From contig WGBK01000039.1 in the NCBI GenBank assembly GCA_015494335.1, positions 1 to 12,790 of the forward strand: 12,790 bases of DNA, read 5' to 3'. The notes beneath the pieces are model-generated. The model did not search any database. It was not told the origin of the DNA and worked only from the letters and a program-made list of their open reading frames with translations. This DNA is from Gammaproteobacteria bacterium. Lineage in GTDB: Bacteria > Pseudomonadota > Gammaproteobacteria > GCA-001735895. Below are positions 7,303 through 12,790 of the stretch, piece after piece (position 1 is the stretch's first letter; the number at the start of each line of letters is the position of its first letter). The translations under genes and the position numbers were made by a program.

Positions 7303-8082
7303 ATGAGCCAGAACCCGTTTCTCGATACCGCCCTGGAGGCGGCCCGCGCCGGCGAAGAAGTGATTCGCCATTACTACGATGCCAATGTAAAGGTCACGAT
7401 GAAGGAGGACTACACACCGGTGACCGTGGCCGATGTCGAGACCGAACAGAAGATTCGCGAAGTCATCCTTGGTGCCTTCCCCGATCATGGCTTCTACGGC
7501 GAGGAAACCGGCCACTCCAATCCCGATGCCGAGTTTACCTGGCTCATCGACCCCATCGACGGCACCAAGAGCTTCGTGCGCCAGTATCCGTTCTTTTCCA
7601 CCCAGATTGCCCTGATGCACCGCGGCGAACTGATCGTCGGTGTTTCCAACGGCGTGCTGTTCCGGGAGCTGGCCTGGGCCAGCAAGGGCGAGGGTGCCTT
7701 TCTCAATGACCAGCCAATCCGGGTCAGCGATTTGACCGAGTTGCGCGATGCGGCCCTGTCCACCGGCAATATCGCCAGCCTGGCTGCCATGCCGGGGCGC
7801 TGGAACGGGCTGGGTCAACTGGCGCAGCAAGTCAACCGCACCCGTGGCTATGGAGACTTCTACCACTACCACTTGCTGGCCAGCGGAAAGATCGAGATCA
7901 TCGTCGAATCGGACGTGAACATCCTCGATATTGCCGCCTTGTCGGTGATCGTGACTGAAGCCGGCGGCGTTTTTACGGACCTGGAAGGGCAGTCCCTGAA
8001 CCTGGACACCCGGTCGGTGCTGGCCTGCAGCAGTGCGGATTACCACCGCCAGGTCTTCGATCGGATCCACGCGGAGGATTGA
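7303..8082 (+). CDS. Inositol-monophosphatase-family phosphatase (possible histidinol-phosphatase)
   Basis: The 259-residue product is a Mg2+-dependent phosphatase of the FIG/IMPase superfamily. Metal-site residues are visible: E67 in GEET (66-69), D83 and D86 in DPIDGT (83-88), and D209 in LDIAA (208-212). The DPIDGTKSFV signature and the length (about 260) fit members that hydrolyse inositol phosphates or histidinol phosphate (HisN type). The SF(V) after DGT is common in HisN-like proteins, but the substrate cannot be fixed from sequence alone. Start choice is uncertain: ATG 7303 gives the usual family length, ATG 7273 would add ten residues, and neither has a clear ribosome site. The gene for a small membrane protein begins four bases after its stop. 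Confidence 0.88.
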   Translation: MSQNPFLDTALEAARAGEEVIRHYYDANVKVTMKEDYTPVTVADVETEQKIREVILGAFPDHGFYGEETGHSNPDAEFTWLIDPIDGTKSFVRQYPFFSTQIALMHRGELIVGVSNGVLFRELAWASKGEGAFLNDQPIRVSDLTELRDAALSTGNIASLAAMPGRWNGLGQLAQQVNRTRGYGDFYHYHLLASGKIEIIVESDVNILDIAALSVIVTEAGGVFTDLEGQSLNLDTRSVLACSSADYHRQVFDRIHAED

Positions 8083-8086
8083 CCCG

Positions 8087-8320
8087 GTGCTGAAAAGAAT
8101 CGACGAGGTGCCCCTCGGTTTCTACCTGCTGTTTGCCTTTACCCTCGGCTTGGCGCCCTTCGCGCCGCCCCATGTGTTGCAGAAGCTCGGCATGCTGCTC
8201 GACGGCAGCCTGCACAAGCCGATCGATGTCTTCGACCTGTTGCTGCACAGCTTTCCGTGGCTGTTGCTGTCGCTGAAGCTGTGGGCGATGTCGCGGCAGA
8301 ATATTGCCGACCGGGGTTGA
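8087..8320 (+). CDS. Small two-helix membrane protein of unknown function
   Basis: This 77-residue protein starts at GTG 8087 with GGAGG about nine bases upstream, inside the end of the phosphatase gene, so the two are probably translated together. Two hydrophobic segments (about 10-24 and 48-66) flank a short conserved-looking stretch containing GLAPFAPPH, QKLGMLLDGSL and KPIDVFDLLLH. From memory, small proteins with this pattern (GLAPF..PH, EKL.ML..G.L, P.DIFDLL.H) recur in proteobacteria and are often labelled 'RND transporter', although they are far too short to be one. No function can be assigned. Its stop lies eight bases from the stop of the convergent bpt gene. Confidence 0.8.
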   Translation: MLKRIDEVPLGFYLLFAFTLGLAPFAPPHVLQKLGMLLDGSLHKPIDVFDLLLHSFPWLLLSLKLWAMSRQNIADRG

Positions 8321-8331
8321 GAAGCCTCTCA
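8318..8331. other. Palindrome covering both stop codons of convergent genes
   Basis: TGAGA-AGCC-TCTCA is a perfect five-base stem with a four-base loop. Its outer triplets are the stop codons of the small membrane protein (8318-8320, TGA) and of bpt (TCA on this strand, 8329-8331). The stem is too short and lacks a T-run, so it is weak as a terminator. Confidence 0.3.
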
Positions 8332-9039
8332 GTCCGCCATTTCGACCCACTGGTCGTCGATGAAGATTTCCGAGGGCCGGTAGCGGGACTTGTAGTTCAT
8401 CTTGTCGCACTCGCGGATCCAGTAGCCCAGGTAGAGGTAGGGATAACCCTGCTCGCGGGCCATCTCGATCTGCCGCAGGATGGCGAAATGGCCGAGGCTG
8501 CGAGAGCCTTCCTCGGGGTCGAAGAAGGTATAGACGGCCGACAGGCCGCTCTCGGTAACATCGGTAACCGCAACGCCCAGCAGGCGACGGCCCTGACGGA
8601 ATTCGATGAAACGGGTTTCCGCCCAGTCGCAGATCAGGAAGCGGTGATAGTCGGAACGGCTCGGGTTGGCCATGCTGCCGTCGGCATGACGGGCGTTCAC
8701 ATAGCGGCGGTAGAGCTCAAAATGCTCCTCGAAAAACTTGGCCGGGGCCGTTTGCACGGTGATGTCGGCGTTGCGTTTCAGGTTGCGACGGTCGTTGCGC
8801 GATGGCTCGTACTCCTCGCAGCGCACGCGTATCGAGATGCAAGCCTTGCAGCCGGGGCAGTGCGGGCGGTACAGGTAGCCGCCGGAGCGGCGGAAACCGA
8901 ACTGGATCAGTTCGTTGTAGGTTTCGGCATCCATGTCCACATAGGGATTGGCAAAGGCACTGATGGCCTGCCGGTCTTCCAGATAGCCGCAGGGTTCGGG
9001 GCTTGAGGCAAAGAAATTGATCCGCGTGTGGTCGTTCAT
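8329..9039 (-). CDS. bpt: Aspartate/glutamate leucyltransferase (bacterial protein transferase, ATE family)
   Basis: The enzyme transfers leucine from leucyl-tRNA to N-terminal Asp or Glu of proteins, marking them for ClpS/ClpAP degradation in the N-degron pathway. The 236-residue protein matches the usual length of Bpt. The N-terminal ATE domain shows C17-G-Y-L and the cysteine cluster C61/C64/C67 (CPGCKAC), a site linked to iron-sulfur binding in the eukaryotic relative. The C-terminal GNAT-like domain has YTFFDP, SLGHFAILRQIE and LYLGYWI, all hallmarks of the family. Start ATG 9039 fits the family N-terminus. Only weak ribosome-site and promoter signals lie upstream. In some gammaproteobacteria this gene neighbours aat and clpA; it does not do so here. 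Confidence 0.95.
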   Translation of the reverse strand: MNDHTRINFFASSPEPCGYLEDRQAISAFANPYVDMDAETYNELIQFGFRRSGGYLYRPHCPGCKACISIRVRCEEYEPSRNDRRNLKRNADITVQTAPAKFFEEHFELYRRYVNARHADGSMANPSRSDYHRFLICDWAETRFIEFRQGRRLLGVAVTDVTESGLSAVYTFFDPEEGSRSLGHFAILRQIEMAREQGYPYLYLGYWIRECDKMNYKSRYRPSEIFIDDQWVEMAD

Positions 9040-9099
9040 GGCAGTCTTGGCTGGGCTTCTCGTTGTCGTGGTGGCCGGAATCCCTGGCGAAGTAATCCG

Positions 9100-9105
9100 A
9101 TTTTA
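9100..9105 (-). promoter_or_regulatory. bpt: Possible -10 element upstream of bpt
   Basis: The minus strand reads TAAAAT here, one mismatch from the TATAAT consensus, about 60 bases before the bpt start. The 128-base gap after the MOSC gene leaves room for a separate promoter. No matching -35 hexamer is visible at the usual spacing, so this is weak. Confidence 0.25.
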
Positions 9106-9167
9106 GACCCTGGTTCGCGCTTTGCCGTGAAATTTTCCCCCGGAAATCCCGGTTATCGACGAAAGGC

Positions 9168-9986
9168 TCATCTGCTCTGCGCACCGGTCTGTTTTTCTGC
9201 CTCGACGGTCTGGCCGACCTCGATCCAGCCGTTCTCCCGGTGCAGGCCGTTCTGGCCGAAGTAGATCTTTCCGTTCTCGCCCCGTCGGTATTCCGCCAGC
9301 GCCTTGAGAATGGCCGAATCCTGTTCCGCCGTCTGCTGGTCGATGCTCGGGATCACGCAACGGGAACAGGGCTTGGGCAGGTCGATGTCGATATCGCCGA
9401 TGCGGATCGAGGACCAGTCGTCCTCCCCATGGGGCGGGCCACCGCTGATCACGATGTTCGGTCGGAAGCGCTCGATACCGACCGGCTGCTCCAGCCGCTG
9501 GTTGAGGGGTTCGAGGTTTTCCCGGCTCAGTACCAGCAGCGGGAAGCCGTCGGCGAAACCTACGGTCTGTCCTTCTTCGGCATACTTCGGATCCACCTGT
9601 CGCGGCACGCTTTCGGGCAGGTACACCAGGTGACAGGGGGTTTCGAGGACATCGCTGAACCAGGCGTCGATCTCCTCGGAGACGATGCTGCCGGGCAGCA
9701 GGTCGTTCCAGATCTGCACCGGGATGCGGTCGATGTCCGGGCTTTGCAACGGGATCTCGATTTCGCGATCCCCCTGGCGTGCGATCAGCGCATGCTCGTT
9801 CAGCTCGGTTCCGATGGTGGCCATGCGCGGGAGACGGCGCTGGCTGAGGAATTGCCCCTCCTCGTCGACCAGCATCCAGTGGCGGTCCCAGCGCAGGCCG
9901 GTATCCACCAGCTCGGCGCGATCCAGGTCGATGCCGCGGCAGGACTTGATCGGGTAGATGTGCAGGGAATGGACGCGAAGGGTCAT
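9168..9986 (-). CDS. MOSC-domain protein (YcbX/mARC-like, without ferredoxin domain)
   Basis: The 272-residue protein has an N-terminal MOSC_N beta-barrel domain (about 3-120; YPIKSCRG at 11-18, DRHWMLVD at 34-41) and a C-terminal MOSC domain. That domain contains RFRPNIVISG (173-182) and PKPCSRC (204-210). In YcbX/mARC relatives a cysteine in this last motif coordinates the molybdenum cofactor; C207 or C210 is the candidate here. E. coli YcbX (369 residues) carries an extra C-terminal 2Fe-2S ferredoxin domain that is absent here, so a separate electron donor would be needed for reductase activity. Start ATG 9986 overlaps the tatD stop as ATGA and has GGAG eight bases upstream. Last gene of a four-gene unit. 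The substrate is unknown; N-hydroxylated compounds are those known for relatives. Confidence 0.88.
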   Translation of the reverse strand: MTLRVHSLHIYPIKSCRGIDLDRAELVDTGLRWDRHWMLVDEEGQFLSQRRLPRMATIGTELNEHALIARQGDREIEIPLQSPDIDRIPVQIWNDLLPGSIVSEEIDAWFSDVLETPCHLVYLPESVPRQVDPKYAEEGQTVGFADGFPLLVLSRENLEPLNQRLEQPVGIERFRPNIVISGGPPHGEDDWSSIRIGDIDIDLPKPCSRCVIPSIDQQTAEQDSAILKALAEYRRGENGKIYFGQNGLHRENGWIEVGQTVEAEKQTGAQSR

Positions 9987-10792
9987 GATGAGGTCTCCGG
10001 TGCTTGCAACTGAAAGAAGGCGATACTGTTGTCCCAGGCTTCCTGCGCCAGTTGTGGCAGTGGCTTGCGCTGCAAGCGCGCCACGGTTGCGGCGACATGG
10101 GGCAGGTATTCGGGGCGATTGGTCTTGTCCCTGGGCGGGTTTTCCAGGTCGCGCGGCAGCAGGTAGGGGGCGTCGGTCTCGAGCATCAGGCGCCCGGCCG
10201 GAATATGCGGCACCGCCTCGCGCAGGGCCTGCCCGCGCCGCTCGTCGCAGACCCAGCCGGTGATGCCGACATGGCAGTCGAGATCGAGCAGACGGAACAG
10301 GACCTCGCGGCCCTCGGTGAAGCAATGGGCCGCGGCTCCGGGCAATCGGTCGCGGTAGGCGCCGAGCAGGGCGAGGAAGTCCTCCATGGCGTCACGTTGG
10401 TGCAGAAACACCGGCAGCTGCAGTTCGGCTGCCAGTTCCAGTTGCGCCTCGAAGGCCTCGAGCTGCTTCTCGCGCGGGGAAAAATTGCGATTGAAATCGA
10501 GTCCGGTCTCGCCGATGGCGACCACCGACCGGTCCCGGGCCAGCTGCGCGATCTCCTGCCGCGTCGTCTCGTTCCATTCGCTGGCGTCGTGGGGATGCAC
10601 GCCGCAGGTGCAGCCGAGGGCGCGCGGGAGATCCCGGCACAGTTGCTGCGCCAGTTGGCTGTGGTGCAGGGATGTAGCCGTCACCACCAGTCCTTCGACG
10701 CCGACGGCAGCCGCCGCGTCGATCAGTTCGCCGGCGCGGGGCAGCAGGCGCTTGTTGGTAAGATTGACGCCGATGTCGATATAACGGTTCAT
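9983..10792 (-). CDS. tatD: TatD-family metal-dependent deoxyribonuclease
   Basis: TatD proteins are cytoplasmic TIM-barrel metal-dependent nucleases (3'-5' exonuclease activity reported for the E. coli enzyme). The 269-residue product is close to E. coli TatD itself: the N-terminus reads YIDIGVNL rather than the HxH found in YcfH-type members. The blocks AGVHPHD-like (GVHPHD 64-69), GETGLDFNRNFS (94-105), ITGWVCDERRG (177-187) and ETDAPYLLPRDL (205-216) are all present. Likely metal ligands are E95, H131, H156 and D207. The start ATG 10792 overlaps the yadH stop as ATGA. In E. coli this gene lies with tatABC; here it lies downstream of an ABC exporter with no tat genes in view. Confidence 0.95.
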   Translation of the reverse strand: MNRYIDIGVNLTNKRLLPRAGELIDAAAAVGVEGLVVTATSLHHSQLAQQLCRDLPRALGCTCGVHPHDASEWNETTRQEIAQLARDRSVVAIGETGLDFNRNFSPREKQLEAFEAQLELAAELQLPVFLHQRDAMEDFLALLGAYRDRLPGAAAHCFTEGREVLFRLLDLDCHVGITGWVCDERRGQALREAVPHIPAGRLMLETDAPYLLPRDLENPPRDKTNRPEYLPHVAATVARLQRKPLPQLAQEAWDNSIAFFQLQAPETSS

Positions 10793-11565
10793 GTTCGGAT
10801 TCCGGTGCCTTTCTTGAGCAGCCACAGGGCGGTCCCGAACAGCAGCGCGATGAAGGCCGCGATCACCGCCAGCGCGGTTCCGATCTCGATGTCGGACACG
10901 CCGAGGAAACCGTAGCGGAAGGCGTTGATCATGTACAGGATCGGGTTGGCCAGCGAGACTTGTTGCCAGAACGCCGGCAGCAGGTCGATGGAGTAGAAGA
11001 TGCCGCCGAGGTAGGTCAAAGGTGTCAGCACGAAGGTCGGGATGATCGAGACATCGTCGAAACTGTTGGCGAAGATGCCGTTGATCAGCCCGGCCAGCGA
11101 GAACAGGGTCGAGGTCAGCAAGGCTACCAGGATCACCAGCCACAGGCTGTCGGCGCGCAGTTCGGTGAAGAAGCCCGCTGCGATGGTGACGGCCAGCCCC
11201 ACCGCCATGCCGCGTGCGATGCCGCCGCTGAGATAGCCGAGGAGGATGATCAGGTCGGGGATCGGCGACACCAGCATCTCCTCGATGTGGCGGGCGAACT
11301 TGGCGCTGTAGAAGGAGGACACCACGTTGGCGTAGGAGTGGGAGATGATGGCCATCATGATCAGGCCGGGCATGATGAAATCGATGTAGGGCAGGCCGTC
11401 CATTTCGCCGATGCGGCCGCCGATGAGTTGGCCGAAGATGACGAAGTAGAGCACCACGGTGATCACCGGTGGCACGATGGTCTGCACCCAGATGCGCGAG
11501 AAGCGAAGGATCTCGCGCCGGGTGATCGTGGAATAGGCAGTCCAGTAGCGTCGGGCGCGGTTCAT
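10789..11565 (-). CDS. yadH: ABC-2 type transporter permease, YadH family
   Basis: This is the inner-membrane subunit of a two-gene ABC exporter whose substrate is unknown. The 258-residue protein has six predicted membrane segments (about 27-46, 62-80, 104-132, 140-163, 172-192 and 228-250). It carries the conserved ABC-2 segment LTPLTYLGGIFYS (180-192), plus RIWVQTIVPPVIT near the N-terminus and FRYGFLG near 216-222, all closely like E. coli YadH (256 residues). Start ATG 11565 has GGAGG seven bases upstream and overlaps the stop of the ATPase gene as ATGA. It pairs with the ATPase encoded immediately upstream. Confidence 0.93.
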   Translation of the reverse strand: MNRARRYWTAYSTITRREILRFSRIWVQTIVPPVITVVLYFVIFGQLIGGRIGEMDGLPYIDFIMPGLIMMAIISHSYANVVSSFYSAKFARHIEEMLVSPIPDLIILLGYLSGGIARGMAVGLAVTIAAGFFTELRADSLWLVILVALLTSTLFSLAGLINGIFANSFDDVSIIPTFVLTPLTYLGGIFYSIDLLPAFWQQVSLANPILYMINAFRYGFLGVSDIEIGTALAVIAAFIALLFGTALWLLKKGTGIRT

Positions 11566-12497
11566 GGGGTTTCCTCCGCGGCCGGTGGCTTGCCGGTCAG
11601 TCGCAGGAACAGCTCTTCGAGGCGGTTGGCCTTGTTGCGCAGGCTGTCGATGGCGATGCCGAGGCGATCCAGTTCGCGCATCAGTTCGTTCAGGGAATGG
11701 GGTTTCGGCAGGTCCGCCTCGATCGTGTGCTCGTCGATGTGGCGCAATGCGAAGGGCCCGATGCGGTCGGGCAGTTCTTCGACCGTCTCGCGCGCGTTGA
11801 GCACGAAGGTCTCGCAATCGAGCTGGCGCAGCAGGTTCTTCATGCGGTCGTGCTTGACGATGTGGCCGCGGTCGATGATCGCGACATTGCGGCACATCTG
11901 TTCGGCTTCCTCGAGATAGTGGGTGGTAAGAATGATGGTCGTTCCCTGCTCGTTGATGCGGCGCATGTAGCCCCACATCGAGCGCCGCAATTCAATGTCG
12001 ACCCCGGCCGTGGGTTCATCGAGAATCAGCAGGCGTGGCTCGTGGATCAGCGCACGGGCAATCATCAGGCGTCGTTTCATGCCGCCGGAGAGTTCCCGCG
12101 CCTGCACCCTGCGCTTGTCCCAGAGATCCAGTTCCCGCAGCAGTTGCCGGGTACGCTCGCGCACCTGGCGCGGCGCAACCCCCTGGTATCCGCCCTGGTT
12201 GGCGATGATTTCCTCCACCGGCTCGAAAATGTTGAAGTTGAACTCCTGGGGTACCACGCCGAGGTGGGACTTGGCGGCGATCGGATCCTTCTCGATGTCG
12301 TCGCCGAAGATGGATACTTCACCCGAGGACTTGCGCACCAGTGTCGAGACAATGCCGATGCAGGTGGACTTGCCGGCCCCGTTGGGTCCGAGCAGGGCAA
12401 AGAAATCCCCTTCCTCCACCGTCAGGTCGATGCCCTGGAGGGCGACATGGCCGTTGCCGTAGGTCTTGTGCAGCTGGCGTATCTCGAGGGCAGGCAT
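11562..12497 (-). CDS. yadG: ABC transporter ATP-binding protein, YadG family
   Basis: This is the ATPase subunit of the ABC-2 exporter, working with the YadH-type permease encoded next. The 311-residue protein shows Walker A GPNGAGKS (37-44), Q-loop Q84 (VVPQEFNFN), the signature LSGGM (136-140), Walker B LLILDEP (156-162), the D-loop AGVD and the H-loop histidine H193. The sequence around ELRRSMWG and the C-terminal RNKANRLEELF match E. coli YadG (308 residues). The start is the ATG at 12497: the frame is open upstream to 12605 but runs through the promoter region and has no family similarity. First gene of the coupled unit; a TATAAT lies 34 bases before its start codon. Confidence 0.93.
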   Translation of the reverse strand: MPALEIRQLHKTYGNGHVALQGIDLTVEEGDFFALLGPNGAGKSTCIGIVSTLVRKSSGEVSIFGDDIEKDPIAAKSHLGVVPQEFNFNIFEPVEEIIANQGGYQGVAPRQVRERTRQLLRELDLWDKRRVQARELSGGMKRRLMIARALIHEPRLLILDEPTAGVDIELRRSMWGYMRRINEQGTTIILTTHYLEEAEQMCRNVAIIDRGHIVKHDRMKNLLRQLDCETFVLNARETVEELPDRIGPFALRHIDEHTIEADLPKPHSLNELMRELDRLGIAIDSLRNKANRLEELFLRLTGKPPAAEETP

Positions 12498-12530
12498 GCC
12501 GGGCAGGTTCCGGGTGATCAGGGGAGGCGA

Positions 12531-12536
12531 ATTATA
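12531..12536 (-). promoter_or_regulatory. Probable -10 element for the yadG-yadH-tatD-MOSC unit
   Basis: The minus strand reads exactly TATAAT, which would place the transcription start near 12524, about 27 bases ahead of the yadG ATG. No good -35 hexamer is found at 16-18 bases upstream; a TTGCGC lies 22 bases away, which is too far. Assigned by the perfect -10 match and position. Confidence 0.45.
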
Positions 12537-12577
12537 CCGGCAGACTGGGCTGCTGTGGGCGCAAAAACGCTGTGCTG

Positions 12578-12586
12578 TGCTATAGA
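12578..12586 (+). promoter_or_regulatory. Probable extended -10 promoter for the receiver-domain gene
   Basis: The sequence TGCTATAGA has the extended -10 form (TGn followed by TATAGA, one or two mismatches from TATAAT), with no clear -35, as is usual for this class. Transcription would begin near 12593, leaving a leader of about 54 bases before the ATG at 12647. Confidence 0.4.
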
Positions 12587-12646
12587 TTACCCGGCAACAA
12601 TGCATGTCGGGTTAATACTGCCCAACTGACCGGAGACGCGACGCCC

Positions 12647-12790
12647 ATGAAACACTATCTCAATTCCCTCTTCGTTCTGCTGGTGGAGCCCTCGAGTTCG
12701 CAGCGGCGCATCGTGCTGCAGCAATTCGAGGATCTGGGCATCCAGCAGTACGAAACCGTCGACAACGGCGAGGAGGCCCTGATCCGGATC
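12647..12790 (+). CDS. Receiver-domain protein, N-terminus only (runs off window)
   Basis: The 48 visible residues look like the start of a response-regulator receiver domain: a hydrophobic first strand (FVLLVEP, 9-15), an amphipathic helix with QRRIVLQQFEDLG, then a second strand and EEAL (43-46), as in GEEAL of many receivers. The acidic pair that normally follows strand 1 (Asp-Asp, as in VVDD) is replaced by Glu14-Pro15, which would weaken or abolish Mg2+ binding. The phosphorylated aspartate lies beyond the window, so activity cannot be judged. Start ATG 12647 has GGAGA about ten bases upstream. Any output domain is unseen. Confidence 0.75.
   Translation, partial: MKHYLNSLFVLLVEPSSSQRRIVLQQFEDLGIQQYETVDNGEEALIRI

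Noticed and set aside
7180..8070. 296-codon open frame on - opposite the phosphatase gene
   Set aside because: Antisense to a gene with a complete metal-site signature; no family features of its own.
10960..11919. 319-codon open frame on + opposite yadH/yadG
   Set aside because: Low-complexity, aspartate/glycine/histidine-rich antisense of two recognised transporter genes.
12589..12612. ACCCG...CGGGT inverted repeat before the receiver gene
   Set aside because: Only five base pairs with a 14-base loop; easily due to chance in GC-rich DNA.

Overview
The window is about 12.8 kb of fairly GC-rich DNA, densely coding on both strands, with short intergenic gaps and repeated four-base ATGA overlaps. 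Its best family matches (periplasmic nitrate reductase napGHBC, Rep helicase, AmpD-AmpE, bacterial arginyl/leucyl-protein transferase, YadG-YadH, TatD) point to a gammaproteobacterium capable of anaerobic nitrate respiration. A free-living, possibly chemolithotrophic lineage is plausible, but the window alone does not prove it. There is no sign of phage, insertion sequence, CRISPR or rRNA/tRNA, and no gene-free stretch longer than 150 bases.

Layout. Positions 1-2771 (+) hold the end of a nap operon: napG (start cut off by the window), napH, napB and napC. They supply the quinol-oxidising and cytochrome part of the periplasmic nitrate reductase; napA and any napF/napD must lie upstream. A hairpin at 2803-2848 separates this operon from the convergent rep gene (2885-4894, -). 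From the 58-bp rep/ampD gap, ampD (TTG start) and ampE run on +. AmpE is convergent with a lone NAD(P)-binding ketopantoate-reductase-like gene (6425-7183, -). Divergent from that is an inositol-monophosphatase-family gene (7303-8082, +), followed closely by a 77-residue two-helix membrane protein (8087-8320, +). Next on - is bpt (8329-9039).

Positions 9168-12497 (-) hold a compact four-gene unit, transcribed yadG -> yadH -> tatD -> MOSC-domain gene, in which each stop codon overlaps the next start as ATGA. A perfect TATAAT lies just upstream of yadG. Divergent from it, an extended -10 element precedes the start of a receiver-domain protein (12647 onward, +) that runs off the window.

How the genes work together. 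NapC and NapGH pass electrons from quinol towards the di-haem NapB and so to NapA. AmpD/AmpE belong to peptidoglycan recycling and its sensing. YadGH form an ABC-2 exporter. TatD and the MOSC protein are probably coupled to it in translation rather than in known biochemistry. Nothing here clearly amounts to a new multi-gene system. The most unusual items are the ketopantoate-reductase-like protein lacking catalytic residues, the receiver with an altered acidic pocket, the small membrane protein, the four-gene coupled unit, and inverted repeats at all three convergent junctions.
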